From Engelhardtia mirabilis (lineage in GTDB: Bacteria; Planctomycetota; UBA1135; GCA-002686595): DNA of 64,000 nt. The stretch covers positions 6,262,001 to 6,326,000 of the forward strand of contig CP036296.1 in NCBI GenBank assembly GCA_007751255.1, written 5' to 3'. Below the pieces are notes generated by a model. It was given only the letters and a program-made list of their open reading frames with translations, was not told the DNA's origin and ran no database searches. Shown here in pieces: positions 34,082-43,827 of the stretch (the first letter of the stretch is position 1; every line of letters starts with the position of its first letter). A program made the translations under genes and the position numbers.

Positions 34082-35722
34082 ATGCTCCCCATCCTGCTCT
34101 GCGTTCCGCTGGCCTCCGACTGCGCCCCGCCGATCGCGCCCATCGCACTCGTCGGTCAGCCGACCCCCGATGGCGGGTCCCTGAGCATCGTCGTCGACCT
34201 GGCCGTCAACTCCTCCGGCGACTGGCTGGTGGTCGCCGACACGACGGCCACGACGAACATCGTCGACGACGTCGTCCTGTCTCCCACGGGCGTGGTCTAC
34301 ACCTGGGGCCAGTCCTTCGCCGAGCCGCCCGGCTCGACGCTGATCGCGGTCGCCCAGGAGCTGCAGCTCTCCGACGACGGCGTCGTGATGGCGCTCTTGC
34401 TGCTCGACGACCCGGCAGCCCTGCCCTCCTACGGCGGCCTGCACGTCGGCAACACGCTGGTGCTGGGAGAGGCGGAGCCGCTCGCTCTTGCGCCCTTCGC
34501 GCCCGGGAGCACCCTCGACGCGGGCAGCGACCTCTCGCTCGTCAGCGCGGGGAAGTTCGCCACGCAGGGCTTCATCACCCAGCCGGGCATGCCCGGCACG
34601 ATCAGCGTCCTGATCACCGCCACGGTCGATCCCAAGACCGGCGCACTCCAGTCCCTGGCCGTGCCCTTCACCGAGGGGGACACCCTGGGGGGCGGCCAGG
34701 TGATCGGGTTCAACCAGTACTCCCCCGTGCTGAACGAGGCCGGGCAGCTCGCCTTCTCCGCGCTGATCGACCCCCCGGGCCCCCCCGCGGCTCGCTCCGC
34801 ACTGTTCATCGACGGCCAGCTCCTGCTCGAAGAGCTGACGCCCGCGCCGGGGGTCGGGGTCACCCTGTCGAAGCTCGGGCGCTTCGACATCAACGCCTCG
34901 GGCCAGTGGGCGGCGCGCATCGCGGTCGCCTCGAGCTCGGACACCGACGGCGTGCTGCTGGTGGGTGGCGAGGTCTTGGCCCGCGAGGGCTCGCTCCTGT
35001 CGGGGAACCCCGCCCTGCCCCTGCGCACGATCTCCGAGTCGCCGGTGTTCCTGTCCGACGTCGGCAACGTCCTGTGGGCGGGCGATCTCGGCCTTCCCGT
35101 CCCCTCGGGCCAGCGGCGCGCTCTGTTCGTGGGCGACCAGGTCCTCGTGCGCGAAGGCGTCACCGTCGTCGACGGCGCGACCGTAACCCAACTGGACCTC
35201 GGTAGTGACGGCTTCGCCCAGAGCTCCAGCGGGCGCTACGTGATCTTCGAGGCCAAGCTCTCCGACGGTCGACAGGGCGCCTTCCTGGTGGACCGCGAAC
35301 CGTCCCTCGCCAGCCCCGTCGCCGGCGTCACGGCGCTCTTCGGCTGCAACCCACTCGCGAGCTGCCTGGCCCCCACCGGTGGGTCCCTGGCCCTCGGCGC
35401 CAGCCTCCAGCTCGGACTCGCGGGCGGTCAGTCGCCCTCGGCCTCGCCCTTCCTGCTCCTGGCGGACGCGCCGCTGTTCACCCTCGCCCCCTGCGGACTG
35501 GAGCTCCCGGGCATCGGCGAGCTGCTGCTCTCGCCGGCGCCCCCCAACCCCTTCCTGATCCTCCCGGGCAACCCCGGCGCGGACCCCGCGCCCTTCACGC
35601 TCACGGTGCCGAGCACGCCCGGCCTCGCCGGCGTCCCCGTGTGGACCCAGGGCCTGTTCGTGGACTCCGGTCCGCAGCCCCTGCGACTCTCGAACGCGCT
35701 CGAGCTGCTGCTCGTGACCTGA
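34082..35722 (+). CDS. Secreted NxxG-repeat protein (DUF7453-like)
   Basis: 546 residues from ATG 34082 with a short hydrophobic start (LPILLCVPLAS). The body is four to six units of about 65 residues built on an N-x-x-G-x-x-A strand, then DG.LLVGGEVLAREG, for example LNEAGQLAFSALID, INASGQWAARIAVASSS and LSDVGNVLWAGDLG. This is the tandem repeat of the DUF7453/choice-of-anchor type found in exported planctomycete proteins. The last about 120 residues are a C-terminal module with GCNPLASCLAPTGGSLALG. Function unknown. Convergent with the membrane protein at 35784 across a hairpin. Confidence 0.75.
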   Translation: MLPILLCVPLASDCAPPIAPIALVGQPTPDGGSLSIVVDLAVNSSGDWLVVADTTATTNIVDDVVLSPTGVVYTWGQSFAEPPGSTLIAVAQELQLSDDGVVMALLLLDDPAALPSYGGLHVGNTLVLGEAEPLALAPFAPGSTLDAGSDLSLVSAGKFATQGFITQPGMPGTISVLITATVDPKTGALQSLAVPFTEGDTLGGGQVIGFNQYSPVLNEAGQLAFSALIDPPGPPAARSALFIDGQLLLEELTPAPGVGVTLSKLGRFDINASGQWAARIAVASSSDTDGVLLVGGEVLAREGSLLSGNPALPLRTISESPVFLSDVGNVLWAGDLGLPVPSGQRRALFVGDQVLVREGVTVVDGATVTQLDLGSDGFAQSSSGRYVIFEAKLSDGRQGAFLVDREPSLASPVAGVTALFGCNPLASCLAPTGGSLALGASLQLGLAGGQSPSASPFLLLADAPLFTLAPCGLELPGIGELLLSPAPPNPFLILPGNPGADPAPFTLTVPSTPGLAGVPVWTQGLFVDSGPQPLRLSNALELLLVT

Positions 35723-35751
35723 CCCGTTTCGCTACGCGAGCCGTGGCCGCG

Positions 35752-35780
35752 CCGGTCCGCGGATCGCCGCCGCGGACTGG
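35752..35780. terminator. Bidirectional hairpin between convergent genes
   Basis: An 11-base arm ccggtccgcgg pairs with ccgcggactgg (one G-T wobble) across a 7-base loop, in the 61-base gap between two converging genes. Confidence 0.55.
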
Positions 35781-35783
35781 TGC

Positions 35784-37292
35784 TCAGGGCAGTCGCCAGT
35801 GCCAGCGCAGGACGATGCAGGTCAGCGCGAGGAGCGCGGCGAGGACCACCCACACCGGACGCGCGCATTCCGCCGCCGGGTTCCGCTCGGCGCGCTCGTC
35901 GTCGATCAGGGCCGCGACCAACACGTAGGGCATCAGCGGTACCCAGATGCGACCGGCCTCGCCGCGCACGACCCCCGACAGGTCGAGCAGCAGCAGGCTG
36001 ATCGCGAGGGTCCAGGCCACCGACGCGGCCAGGCCGCCCTCGCGCCGCGTCAGGCGCGCGATCAAGAGCACGCCTAGGGGCGGTCCCGCAAAGACGAACA
36101 GGTCCCAAAGATTGAAGAGGACCCAGGCCCCGTAGGAGCGTCGCGAAGTGAATTCCTCGGCGTGGACGCCCAGGGCCGCGCGCAGGCCGGCGATCGGGTC
36201 ATAGCCGACGAGCATGGGCACGAAGAAGCCCAGCGCACAGACCGCGGCCGCCAGGGCCATGGGCGCTGCCACATCCCGGCCCGGGCGCGAGCCCCGCGCG
36301 AGTGACGACGCCGCGGCCATCAGCCCGCCGACGGCCATGAAGATCGGCGCGCCGAAGGAGCAGAACACGCACACACCCGCCAGGGCTCCGGCGCTGGTGG
36401 CCAAGGCCCAACGCTGCGCGGCGTTCCGACCGGGCGCGGTGGCCGTGGCCAACAGGGCCACCACGGTCAGTAGCAGCGGCACCAAGAGCTGGTCGAAGGT
36501 CGGCGTCATCAGCGCCAGGCCGGGGACCAGCGCAGTCAGCGCTCCGATCCCCGTGGCCCGCGAACGGCTCGCACCGAGGGCGCGTGCGAAGGCGGCGCAG
36601 GCGAGGGGAGCGAGGCTCGCGACGGCCAGCAGAACGAGCGCGCCGAGTAGTGCCGAGGCCACGTGAGCGTCCTGGGTCGGCGGTCCGCGTAGTGGCTCTC
36701 GATAGCCACCCGCCTCGCCGCGAGCCACGAGTGCGCGCTCCAGGCCCGGCGACGACGTGACCAGTCCGTGCAGTGCGCGATAGAAGACGATCGGGCCCGG
36801 CGGGTGGGCGCGGGCGTGGGTCGGCAGGTCGGGCAATAGCTCGTCGAAGCGCGCGAGGAACACGCCCACGTCGCGAGCGTCCTCACTGACGGCCACCGTG
36901 TGGTACGAGGTGAAGCCCTTCGACAGGGTCCGGCGCACGAGCACGTCGACGGCTCCGTGGCCGTCTTCCATGGCCGCCAACGACGTCGTCAGGCCAAGGC
37001 TGCCGATCGAGGCCGCCAGCAGCCAACCCGTCACGACGAGCCGGCCGGCACGATCGAGCCTCGCGCTGCCTGCGCCGACCACGAGGGCGATCAGCACCAC
37101 CGACCACAGCACCGCGCCGGCCACCCCGTGTTCAGGGGTGGCCTCGCGCAGGCCCCATTGCCACTCCGGCGGCCAGGGCGCCGGGCCGCGCAGCAAAGGC
37201 GTGGCGTCCCCGGCTACCGCCGCCAGAAGCGCCACGGTGACAGCGGCGGCTGCGATGGTGGCTACGCGGGGGGAAGAGAGGACGCGGGGCAT
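35784..37292 (-). CDS. Polytopic membrane protein, possible GT-C glycosyltransferase
   Basis: 502 residues from ATG 37292. About eleven transmembrane helices are visible (for example VATIAAAAVTVALLAAV, LLGALVLLAVASLAPLACAA, VWVVLAALLALTCIVL). An extramembrane loop after helix three holds SYHTVAVSEDARDVGVFLARF and HARAHPPGPIVFYRALHG; the HPPG segment is a recurring feature of uncharacterised dolichol/polyprenyl-phosphate-sugar transferase-like proteins (GT39/GT83-like). No definite acidic catalytic pair was identified, so glycosyl transfer is a guess. It reads divergently from the tautomerase operon with about 205 bases between, which must hold both promoters. Confidence 0.7.
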   Translation of the reverse strand: MPRVLSSPRVATIAAAAVTVALLAAVAGDATPLLRGPAPWPPEWQWGLREATPEHGVAGAVLWSVVLIALVVGAGSARLDRAGRLVVTGWLLAASIGSLGLTTSLAAMEDGHGAVDVLVRRTLSKGFTSYHTVAVSEDARDVGVFLARFDELLPDLPTHARAHPPGPIVFYRALHGLVTSSPGLERALVARGEAGGYREPLRGPPTQDAHVASALLGALVLLAVASLAPLACAAFARALGASRSRATGIGALTALVPGLALMTPTFDQLLVPLLLTVVALLATATAPGRNAAQRWALATSAGALAGVCVFCSFGAPIFMAVGGLMAAASSLARGSRPGRDVAAPMALAAAVCALGFFVPMLVGYDPIAGLRAALGVHAEEFTSRRSYGAWVLFNLWDLFVFAGPPLGVLLIARLTRREGGLAASVAWTLAISLLLLDLSGVVRGEAGRIWVPLMPYVLVAALIDDERAERNPAAECARPVWVVLAALLALTCIVLRWHWRLP

Positions 37293-37497
37293 GGAGTCGC
37301 GGCGAAGACGCGTCGTCAGCGGGGCCGGCTGACCCCGACCGGGCCATCGACTCGTGCCTCCGCACGACGGGGCCAGGACAGTAGCCGGTGGGCCCTGCCG
37401 GCGACAGCCGCGGCGCACGGGCGGCGATGGACTCGGGGCGCCCGCCGAGTCCAAGATGCTCGCTCTCCCCACTCCCCATCTGCCCGAGAGCGACCCC

Positions 37498-37911
37498 ATG
37501 CCCCTGATCGAGATCAAGTCCCTCCCGCCCGCCGACCCCCTGGACCGTTCCGCAGTCCTTGCGCGGGTCAATCGAGCGGTCGCCGACGCCGCCGGCCTGC
37601 CGATCGTCGCGGTCTGGTCCGTCTGGACCGAGCTGGAGCCCGGTTGCTACGTCGAGGGCGAGAGGGCCGCTTCCGAACAGCCCACGGGCACCCATCCGCC
37701 GATCGTCCGCATCGTGGCCTACGAGGGTCGGCGCAATGACACGGTCGTGGCCATGCTCGAGGCCGTGGCCCAGGTGCTGGGGGATGCCCTCTGCGACGGT
37801 GAACCCAATGTCTTCGCAACCTATGAGGAAGCTCGCTCCGGACGGGTCTTCACCGGCGGCAGGGTGCGATACACCGACTCGGCCGACATCGCGCCGCCCG
37901 CCGAGGCCTGA
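37498..37911 (+). CDS. Tautomerase superfamily protein
   Basis: 137 residues; the start at 37498 gives MPLIEIK, with the essential Pro2 that becomes the N-terminal catalytic base after Met removal in 4-oxalocrotonate tautomerase and MIF-like enzymes. The helix DRSAVLARVNRAVADAAGLP and the strand PPIVRIVAYEGR fit the beta-alpha-beta fold. At 137 residues it is a long, fused-monomer type rather than the 62-residue form. It leads a short cluster with a glutathione transferase and a TlpA-like protein, suggesting handling of reactive or oxidised small molecules. Substrate unknown. Confidence 0.8.
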   Translation: MPLIEIKSLPPADPLDRSAVLARVNRAVADAAGLPIVAVWSVWTELEPGCYVEGERAASEQPTGTHPPIVRIVAYEGRRNDTVVAMLEAVAQVLGDALCDGEPNVFATYEEARSGRVFTGGRVRYTDSADIAPPAEA

Positions 37912-37973
37912 GGATCTCCTGCCCCCCGTCCTCCCGACCGGCCGACGACGTCCTCCACTGCTAACCCGACCCC

Positions 37974-38642
37974 ATGAACGAACCTGTCCTCTACTACACC
38001 CCTGGCACTTGCGCCCTGTCCGAGCTGATCTGCCTGGAGTGGATCGGCGAGCCCTACCGCCTGTGCCGGGTGGCCCGCGACGAGCGCGCTAGCGAGGCAT
38101 TCCTGGCGCTCAACCCCCACGGCTCGGTGCCCGTGATGCGCTTCGGCGACCGCGTGATGGCCGAGAACCTCGCCCTGCTCCTGCGCCTGGCCGACACCAA
38201 CCCGTCCGCCAAGCTCGCCCCCCCGGCGGGCAGCCCCGAGCGCGACGAGCTGCACTTCTGGCTCTCCTACATCGGCAGCCGCTTCCACGTGGCCTTCTAC
38301 CCGGTGTTCAAGGCGTCGCGCTACTCCGACCGTGAGGACCTCGCCGAGCACCTCAAGCAGCAGGCCCTGCTGCAGGTCGGCAAGGAGCTGGCCTTCCTCA
38401 ACGAGCGCTTCACCGGGCGCCAACACGCGGTCGGCGACTCGCGTACCGTCGTGGACGCCTACTTCAGCGCCACCGGGCGTTGGGGTCGGCGCTTCTTCGA
38501 CTACCCGGCCGTGAGTCCCGAGTTCGACCGCTACCTGAAGGGCCTCGAGGCTGACCCTGGCGTGGCCCGCGCCCTGAAGATCGAGGCCGGCGAGATCGAA
38601 GGGCCCGACGGCGCTCTGCTCGGTCACGTCGCACTCGCCTGA
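37974..38642 (+). CDS. Glutathione S-transferase family protein (beta-class-like)
   Basis: 222 residues. The N-terminal thioredoxin-like domain begins LYYTPGTCALS with the Cys13 used by bacterial beta-class enzymes, and contains the cis-Pro segment NPHGSVPVMRF, then MAENLALLL with the glutathione-contacting acidic/Ser-like site (here Glu-Asn rather than Glu-Ser). The helical C-terminal domain follows (LHFWLSYIGSRFHVAFYPVF, VDAYFSATGRWGRRFF). Cytosolic conjugation or reduction of electrophiles with glutathione is the family role. It follows the tautomerase by 62 bases and precedes the TlpA-like gene by 13, so it is part of one transcript. Confidence 0.9.
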   Translation: MNEPVLYYTPGTCALSELICLEWIGEPYRLCRVARDERASEAFLALNPHGSVPVMRFGDRVMAENLALLLRLADTNPSAKLAPPAGSPERDELHFWLSYIGSRFHVAFYPVFKASRYSDREDLAEHLKQQALLQVGKELAFLNERFTGRQHAVGDSRTVVDAYFSATGRWGRRFFDYPAVSPEFDRYLKGLEADPGVARALKIEAGEIEGPDGALLGHVALA

Positions 38643-38655
38643 CGAAAGACTCACG

Positions 38656-40560
38656 ATGCGCCCGCTCGCTCTGCTCTCGATCCTGACGATGTTCGTCGCC
38701 GCCGCACCCGCCGCAGCGGCCCGCCAGGACGAGCCCGAGCGCTGGCGCTGCACCCTGGACCTGGGCGACGAGGAGCTGCCCTTCGAACTCGCCATCGAGG
38801 GCGAGCGGGCGTTCATCGTCAACGGGTCCGAGCGCATCCCGGTGGTGGAGTTCGAGCGCACGGCGGAGCGCCTGGCGCTCGGCTTCCCCCACTTCGACTC
38901 GAGCATCGAGGCCACGCGGCGCGCGGACGGTTCCTTCGAGGGCACCTGGCGCAAGCACCGGCGCGGCGACGACGTGGCCCAGGTGCCCTTCCGCGCGACG
39001 CCCGGCCTGCCCTGGCGCTTCGAGCCACGAGGCGGCATCGGCCCCGCGCCCGACCGGGTCGCCGGGCGCTGGCGGGTGGACTTCGAGTCTGACGACGCGG
39101 ACGCCGTGGGCCTGTTCGAGCCTACCGGTGACGGACTGGACGTGTCCGGTACCTTCCTGACGCGCACCGGCGACTACCGCTACCTGGCCGGCGAGTTCGC
39201 CGCCTCGACCCTGCGCCTGTCCTGCTTCGACGGGGCCCACGCCTTCCTGTTCGTCGCGACCCTCGAGGGCTCCGGCAAGCTGTCGGGGCACTTCCGCTCC
39301 GGCAACTGGTGGCGCGAGGCCTGGACCGCGGTGCGCGACGACGACGTGGCCCTGCCCGACGCCTTCGGCGAGCTCGACCTGCTCGAGTCGGGCAGCGTGG
39401 ACGAGGTGCTGGTGCTCACGCCCGACGGCACCGAGCACACCCTGGGCGCCCTCGCAGCCCCCGCGGACCGACCGGTACCCCGCGCGACCCTGGTGCAGAT
39501 CCTGGGCACCTGGTGCCCCAACTGCCTGGACGAGACCGAGTACCTGAAGCAGCTGCACGCGCGCTACGCGGACCGCGGCCTGTCGATCGTCGGTCTGTGC
39601 TTCGAGCTGTCCGGCGACGCCGCACGCGACCGGGCGCAGATCGCGCGCTACCGCGAGGTGCGCGGTGTGCCCTACCCCATGGCCCTGGCCGGCGAGGCCG
39701 ACAAGCCGGCGGCGGCCGCTGCCCTGGGCCTGGTCGATCGCGTGCTGTCCTTCCCGACCACGCTCTTCGTCGACGGTCGCGGACTCGTGACCCGGGTCCA
39801 CTCGGGCTTCAGCGGCCCCGCCACCGGCGAGGCCCACGCGCACCTGCGCGAGGAGTTCGAGGGCACGATCGAAGACCTGCTCGCCGCGGAGCCGACCCAG
39901 GACGCGACCTGGGCCGAGTTGACCAGCGAGGACTGGTTCGACTGGAGCGCCTTCGCCGGCGCCACCTGGACCTTCCGCGACGCCGCCGACGGTGTGCGAG
40001 AGGTCCACGAGGACGTGCACGGCAGCGGCGTGCCGACCATCCGCGAAGAAGTGCATCCCGTGCGCTTGGCCGGCAGCACCGTGTTCATCGGCGAAGAGCC
40101 GTGGATCCTCGATCGTCGCGCGCGGGTCCTGCGCCGGGCCGGCCAGCCCCTGCGGCGCCTGTCGCGCGACTCCATCGCGCCCCTGGTGTTGGAGGACTCC
40201 ACCGAGCCGGCCGAGCTCTTCGGGCTGCTCGAGCACGAGTCCGCCCTGAAGCGCCGCGAAGCGCTGGTAGCCATCGGCTACATGGCGCGCTATCGCAGCG
40301 ACGTGACCCTGCCGGACCTGGCGCCGTTCATCACGGCCGAGGACCCGGCCGTGCGCCGCGTCGCCGCCGCCATCGCCGGCGCCGCACGCCAGGGCGCCTC
40401 GCTGGAGGCCCTGGCCGCGGCCCTCGACGCCGCCGATCCGCGCCTGCGTGCGATCGCGGCCCACTCCCTGGCGCTGATGGGCGAGTTGCCGGACGCGTAC
40501 ACGCAGCGGCTGGCGCGGGCGGTGGCGACCGATCCCTTCCCTTCCGTGCGCGGCGAATGA
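38656..40560 (+). CDS. Exported TlpA-like thioredoxin fused to HEAT repeats
   Basis: 634 residues with a signal peptide (MFVAAAPAAAA). The N-terminal about 230 residues are beta-rich and unassigned. A TlpA/redoxin domain spans about 250-410: GTWCPNC (284-290) is the CxxC redox site and SFPTTLFVDGRG supplies the cis-proline loop. After an about 100-residue linker the C-terminus (about 510-634) shows HEAT-like helices (LKRREALVAIGYMARYRS, DPAVRRVAAAIAGAARQGAS, DPRLRAIAAHSLALMGELPD). It is a periplasmic thiol oxidoreductase with a protein-binding scaffold; the fusion is uncommon. Last gene of the tautomerase-GST cluster. Confidence 0.88.
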   Translation: MRPLALLSILTMFVAAAPAAAARQDEPERWRCTLDLGDEELPFELAIEGERAFIVNGSERIPVVEFERTAERLALGFPHFDSSIEATRRADGSFEGTWRKHRRGDDVAQVPFRATPGLPWRFEPRGGIGPAPDRVAGRWRVDFESDDADAVGLFEPTGDGLDVSGTFLTRTGDYRYLAGEFAASTLRLSCFDGAHAFLFVATLEGSGKLSGHFRSGNWWREAWTAVRDDDVALPDAFGELDLLESGSVDEVLVLTPDGTEHTLGALAAPADRPVPRATLVQILGTWCPNCLDETEYLKQLHARYADRGLSIVGLCFELSGDAARDRAQIARYREVRGVPYPMALAGEADKPAAAAALGLVDRVLSFPTTLFVDGRGLVTRVHSGFSGPATGEAHAHLREEFEGTIEDLLAAEPTQDATWAELTSEDWFDWSAFAGATWTFRDAADGVREVHEDVHGSGVPTIREEVHPVRLAGSTVFIGEEPWILDRRARVLRRAGQPLRRLSRDSIAPLVLEDSTEPAELFGLLEHESALKRREALVAIGYMARYRSDVTLPDLAPFITAEDPAVRRVAAAIAGAARQGASLEALAAALDAADPRLRAIAAHSLALMGELPDAYTQRLARAVATDPFPSVRGE

Positions 40561-40669
40561 GCGGCGCGCGGCTCGGGTTCACCCGGAGCCCCGCCCCGTT
40601 CCTCCCGGCTGCCCGATAGGTTGGCGGATCCGCAAGCTGCGGACCCTGCCACCTGATCGAGGCCCTTGA

Positions 40670-43600
40670 ATGAAACTGCGCATCGCCCTTGCCCTCGCTG
40701 TCTCGCTGCACCTCGTCGCCTCCGCGCGGGCCCAGAGCTCCGAGCAGGGTGGCGTGCAGCTCGAGACCCTCGCCGCGACATCCTCCGACTACGCCGCCAA
40801 CGACAGCGCGTACGCGGTCGCGGCCCACGGCGGCGTCGCCTACATCGCGGGCGAGGGGAGCAGTCCCTACGGCAGCCGCTGGTTGATCCGCGCCCGATCG
40901 ATCGCGAACGGTGCGAAGCTCTGGTCGGTGGACTTCGCCCTCCAGTCGGGCATGTTCGACGCGGAGGTCAAGGACGTGGCTCTCGCGCCGGATGGCACGA
41001 CGCTCTACGTCGCCGGCCGCCTCGCCGCCTCTTCGCCCTTCGACACGGACGCTACGGTCCTGGCCCTGGACACCCTCGACGGAAGCATCCGCTGGGTGGC
41101 GCAGATCGACGGCGCGGGCGCGGGGGACGAAGCGGCGGCCCTGGCCATCTCGCCGGACGGGCAGAGCCTAGCGCTCACCGGCCACGTGGTGGACGGGACC
41201 CCCGGCCTCGGACACCGCCTGCTGGTGGCCGTGCTGGAGCCCGCCACCGGCGACGTTCGATGGGACTGGCGCTTCGACGCCGATCCGGCCACCGACGACG
41301 TCGACAAGGGCGTCGACGTGGCCTTCGCTCCCGATGGCGCCGCGGTCTTCGCCTGCGGCATCGTCTCGCCCCCGCAGAGCGGCACGGTCTACGGGACCTA
41401 CGCCCTCGCCTCGGCGACGGGCCAGCTCGCGTGGTCGCACCACTACACCGGCGCCTTCGCGACCGAGAGCGCGCCCCTGGAGCTTTCGACCAACGGCAGC
41501 CAGGTGGTCGTCGTCGGCCGCCACGAGTACACATCGAGCTCCGCCGTGCTCGACGGGACCCTGGCCCTGGATGCGAGCTCCGGCCAGCAACTGTGGACCA
41601 CCTCCGGCCCTGGTCAGGTCGGCATCAACAGCTCCCGCGCGATCGACACCGACGGCGCCGACTTCTTCGTCGCCGAGGCCAAGGCCAACACCTTCGAGGG
41701 CTCGAAGTGGATGGCGGTCAAGCTCGACGGCGCAACCGGCGCGCGCCTGTGGGAGAGCCCCTTCACCCTCTCCGCCTGGCCCCTGGCCAGCCTCGATCCC
41801 GTGGCCGTGGCCCACGACCCGGCGACGAACACGGTGCTGGTCGCGGGCACGCGGGACCTGAACGGGCTCTCGGCCAGCGACGACATCAACCCGATGACCC
41901 TGGCCTACGACGGAGCCACCGGCGCCGTGCAGTGGCTGCGGGTCTGGGACTCGCCGAGCTCGACCAGCGACCGGACCTTCGACCTGGCCCTGGACGGCGC
42001 GCGCCTGGTCACCGTCGGCTCGAGCTTCGTGCCGGCCGAGGGTCTGGGCATGGGCGTGCGCTGCCGCGAGATCGCGAACGGCAACCCGCCCTGGAGCACG
42101 ATCATCCAGGCCCAGGGGGCCGCGGCTGATCGCCCCGATGCGCTGGTGATCGACCCCCAAACGGGCGACCCCTTCAGCCTCGGCATGCTCTTCGGCGGGG
42201 CCAAGGCCGTGGCCAAGATCGTTCGCATCGAGCGCGCTTCGGGCGCGACCCTGTGGAGCTACGTCGACGACCCGGGCACGGTCAGCGGCGGCACCTTCCT
42301 CGCAGGTCGCCTCTCCGCGGACGGGCACACCCTGTACGCGCTGGGCTACGACGGCGAGGACGTGCTCGCGGTGGCCCTCGACGCCCACACGGGCGCGCTC
42401 CTGTGGCGGCGGACCATCGACGGTCCGGCCGGGCGCAAGGATCGCGGCCGGGACCTGCTGCTCTCGGCCGACGGTCAGACCCTGTTCGGCCTGGCGACGG
42501 TCGACTCGTCGACGATCGTGGTCAACCCGGGCGAGGAGGAGGCCATGCTGACCCTGGCCCTCGACGCTGCCAGCGGTGCGGACCTGTGGTCGGCGGTCCA
42601 CGACCCCACCACCGAGGACGAGAAGGGTCTGCGCCTGGTCCTGTCCCCCGACGGGTCGAAGCTGTTCAGCCTGGGCACGCGCGACACGCTCGTCGGCGCG
42701 CCGCTACAGGACGACATCGAGGTCGCCGCCTACGACGCGGCCAGTGGCGCCTTCCTATGGGCTGGCGGTTACTCGGCCGGCGCCGTGCCGATCTCCTCGT
42801 GGAACGACAAACCCCTCGCCGGCCGGGTCAGCGACGACGGGGCGCGGCTGGCGATCGTGGGCGCGAGCGACGGCTCCTGTTGTGACGACGGGCGCGCGGC
42901 CCTGTGGGTCGTGGACACGACCAACGGCGCGCTGATCCTGCGCACCTTGGCGCCGCTCCCCGGCGAGGACTTCGAGCCCCGTGCCGCCGCGTTCACGCCC
43001 GACGGCTCGCGCGCCGTCGCTGTCGGTAACGTGGGCAGCTCGCTCGGCACGGGCGCCGTCGCGATCGACATCGCGAGCGGCCTGGCGCCGTGGGCGTCGA
43101 CCTACCCGCTCGGCGGCCCGACCCCACCGGCCGTCTTCACCAGCCTCGACGCCGTCGTCATCGCGGCCGACGGGGCTACGGCCCTCGCCGCCGGCCGCGA
43201 CCTGGACCACCGCCTGTTGACGATGGGGATCGACGTGGCTTCCGGGACGGAGCTGTGGCGCGCGGTCTTCGACCCGCCCGGGGCCACCGACGCCGTCACG
43301 ACCAAGGGCGCGCGGGCGGTGGCCTACGACGACTTGCGACGGCTGGTCTGGACGGCGGGCGACGGTCCGCTCGTGGGCACCGACGTGGACGGCCTGGTCC
43401 TCGGCTATCGCGACCCGACGCTGCTCGGCCAGGAGTCGACTCTGTCCCTGTCCGCCGGTGGCAGCCAAGCCCTGACGGCGCGCGCGGGGCCCAACTTCGC
43501 GGGTGACTTCCACCTGCTGCTGGGCTCGCTCACTGGAACGACTCCGGGTTTGCCCCTCGGGATCGGCACCCTCCCGCTGAACGTCGACAGCTACACCCAA

Positions 43601-43819
43601 CTGACCCTGAGCGAACCCGGCTCGAGCTTCCTGCCGGGGTCCTTGGGCGTGCTCGACTCGACTGGCAGCGCGAGCCTCGCGCTCGTTGTCCCCGCGGGCA
43701 CCAACCCGGCACTGGCCGGGCTCACCGTGCACCACGCCTTCGTCGCGCTCCACGTGAGCGCCACGGAGCTCTCGTTGTCCCTGGTCTCCAACGCGATCGG
43801 CGCGACGCTGGTTCCCTGA
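40670..43819 (+). CDS. Large secreted PQQ-like beta-propeller protein
   Basis: 1049 residues with a clear signal peptide (IALALAVSLHLVASARAQ). The body has some fifteen blades of the form VLALDTLDGSIRWVAQIDG...ISPDGQSLALTG, where each unit pairs a DGT.LYV.G strand with an A..G...W strand, as in PQQ-like/quinoprotein repeats; no PQQ-binding residues were identified, so cofactor use is unproven. Residues about 925-1049 form a C-terminal module (LSLSAGGSQALTARAGPNFA, HLLLGSLTG, PLNVDSYTQLTL, AGLTVHHAFVAL) shared with the genes at 19206 and 48733. It converges with the next gene eight bases away. Confidence 0.88.
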   Translation: MKLRIALALAVSLHLVASARAQSSEQGGVQLETLAATSSDYAANDSAYAVAAHGGVAYIAGEGSSPYGSRWLIRARSIANGAKLWSVDFALQSGMFDAEVKDVALAPDGTTLYVAGRLAASSPFDTDATVLALDTLDGSIRWVAQIDGAGAGDEAAALAISPDGQSLALTGHVVDGTPGLGHRLLVAVLEPATGDVRWDWRFDADPATDDVDKGVDVAFAPDGAAVFACGIVSPPQSGTVYGTYALASATGQLAWSHHYTGAFATESAPLELSTNGSQVVVVGRHEYTSSSAVLDGTLALDASSGQQLWTTSGPGQVGINSSRAIDTDGADFFVAEAKANTFEGSKWMAVKLDGATGARLWESPFTLSAWPLASLDPVAVAHDPATNTVLVAGTRDLNGLSASDDINPMTLAYDGATGAVQWLRVWDSPSSTSDRTFDLALDGARLVTVGSSFVPAEGLGMGVRCREIANGNPPWSTIIQAQGAAADRPDALVIDPQTGDPFSLGMLFGGAKAVAKIVRIERASGATLWSYVDDPGTVSGGTFLAGRLSADGHTLYALGYDGEDVLAVALDAHTGALLWRRTIDGPAGRKDRGRDLLLSADGQTLFGLATVDSSTIVVNPGEEEAMLTLALDAASGADLWSAVHDPTTEDEKGLRLVLSPDGSKLFSLGTRDTLVGAPLQDDIEVAAYDAASGAFLWAGGYSAGAVPISSWNDKPLAGRVSDDGARLAIVGASDGSCCDDGRAALWVVDTTNGALILRTLAPLPGEDFEPRAAAFTPDGSRAVAVGNVGSSLGTGAVAIDIASGLAPWASTYPLGGPTPPAVFTSLDAVVIAADGATALAAGRDLDHRLLTMGIDVASGTELWRAVFDPPGATDAVTTKGARAVAYDDLRRLVWTAGDGPLVGTDVDGLVLGYRDPTLLGQESTLSLSAGGSQALTARAGPNFAGDFHLLLGSLTGTTPGLPLGIGTLPLNVDSYTQLTLSEPGSSFLPGSLGVLDSTGSASLALVVPAGTNPALAGLTVHHAFVALHVSATELSLSLVSNAIGATLVP

Positions 43820-43827
43820 CCGCCCCG

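Noticed and set aside
38464-40464. Long minus-strand frame opposite the TlpA-HEAT gene, and a similar one at 45832-47754
   Set aside because: Both are antisense shadows; the plus-strand frames carry signal peptides and recognised motifs.
40670-43819. PQQ-dependent dehydrogenase
   Set aside because: Blades resemble quinoprotein repeats, but no PQQ/Ca-binding active-site residues or Cys-Cys pair were seen and the blade number is too high.
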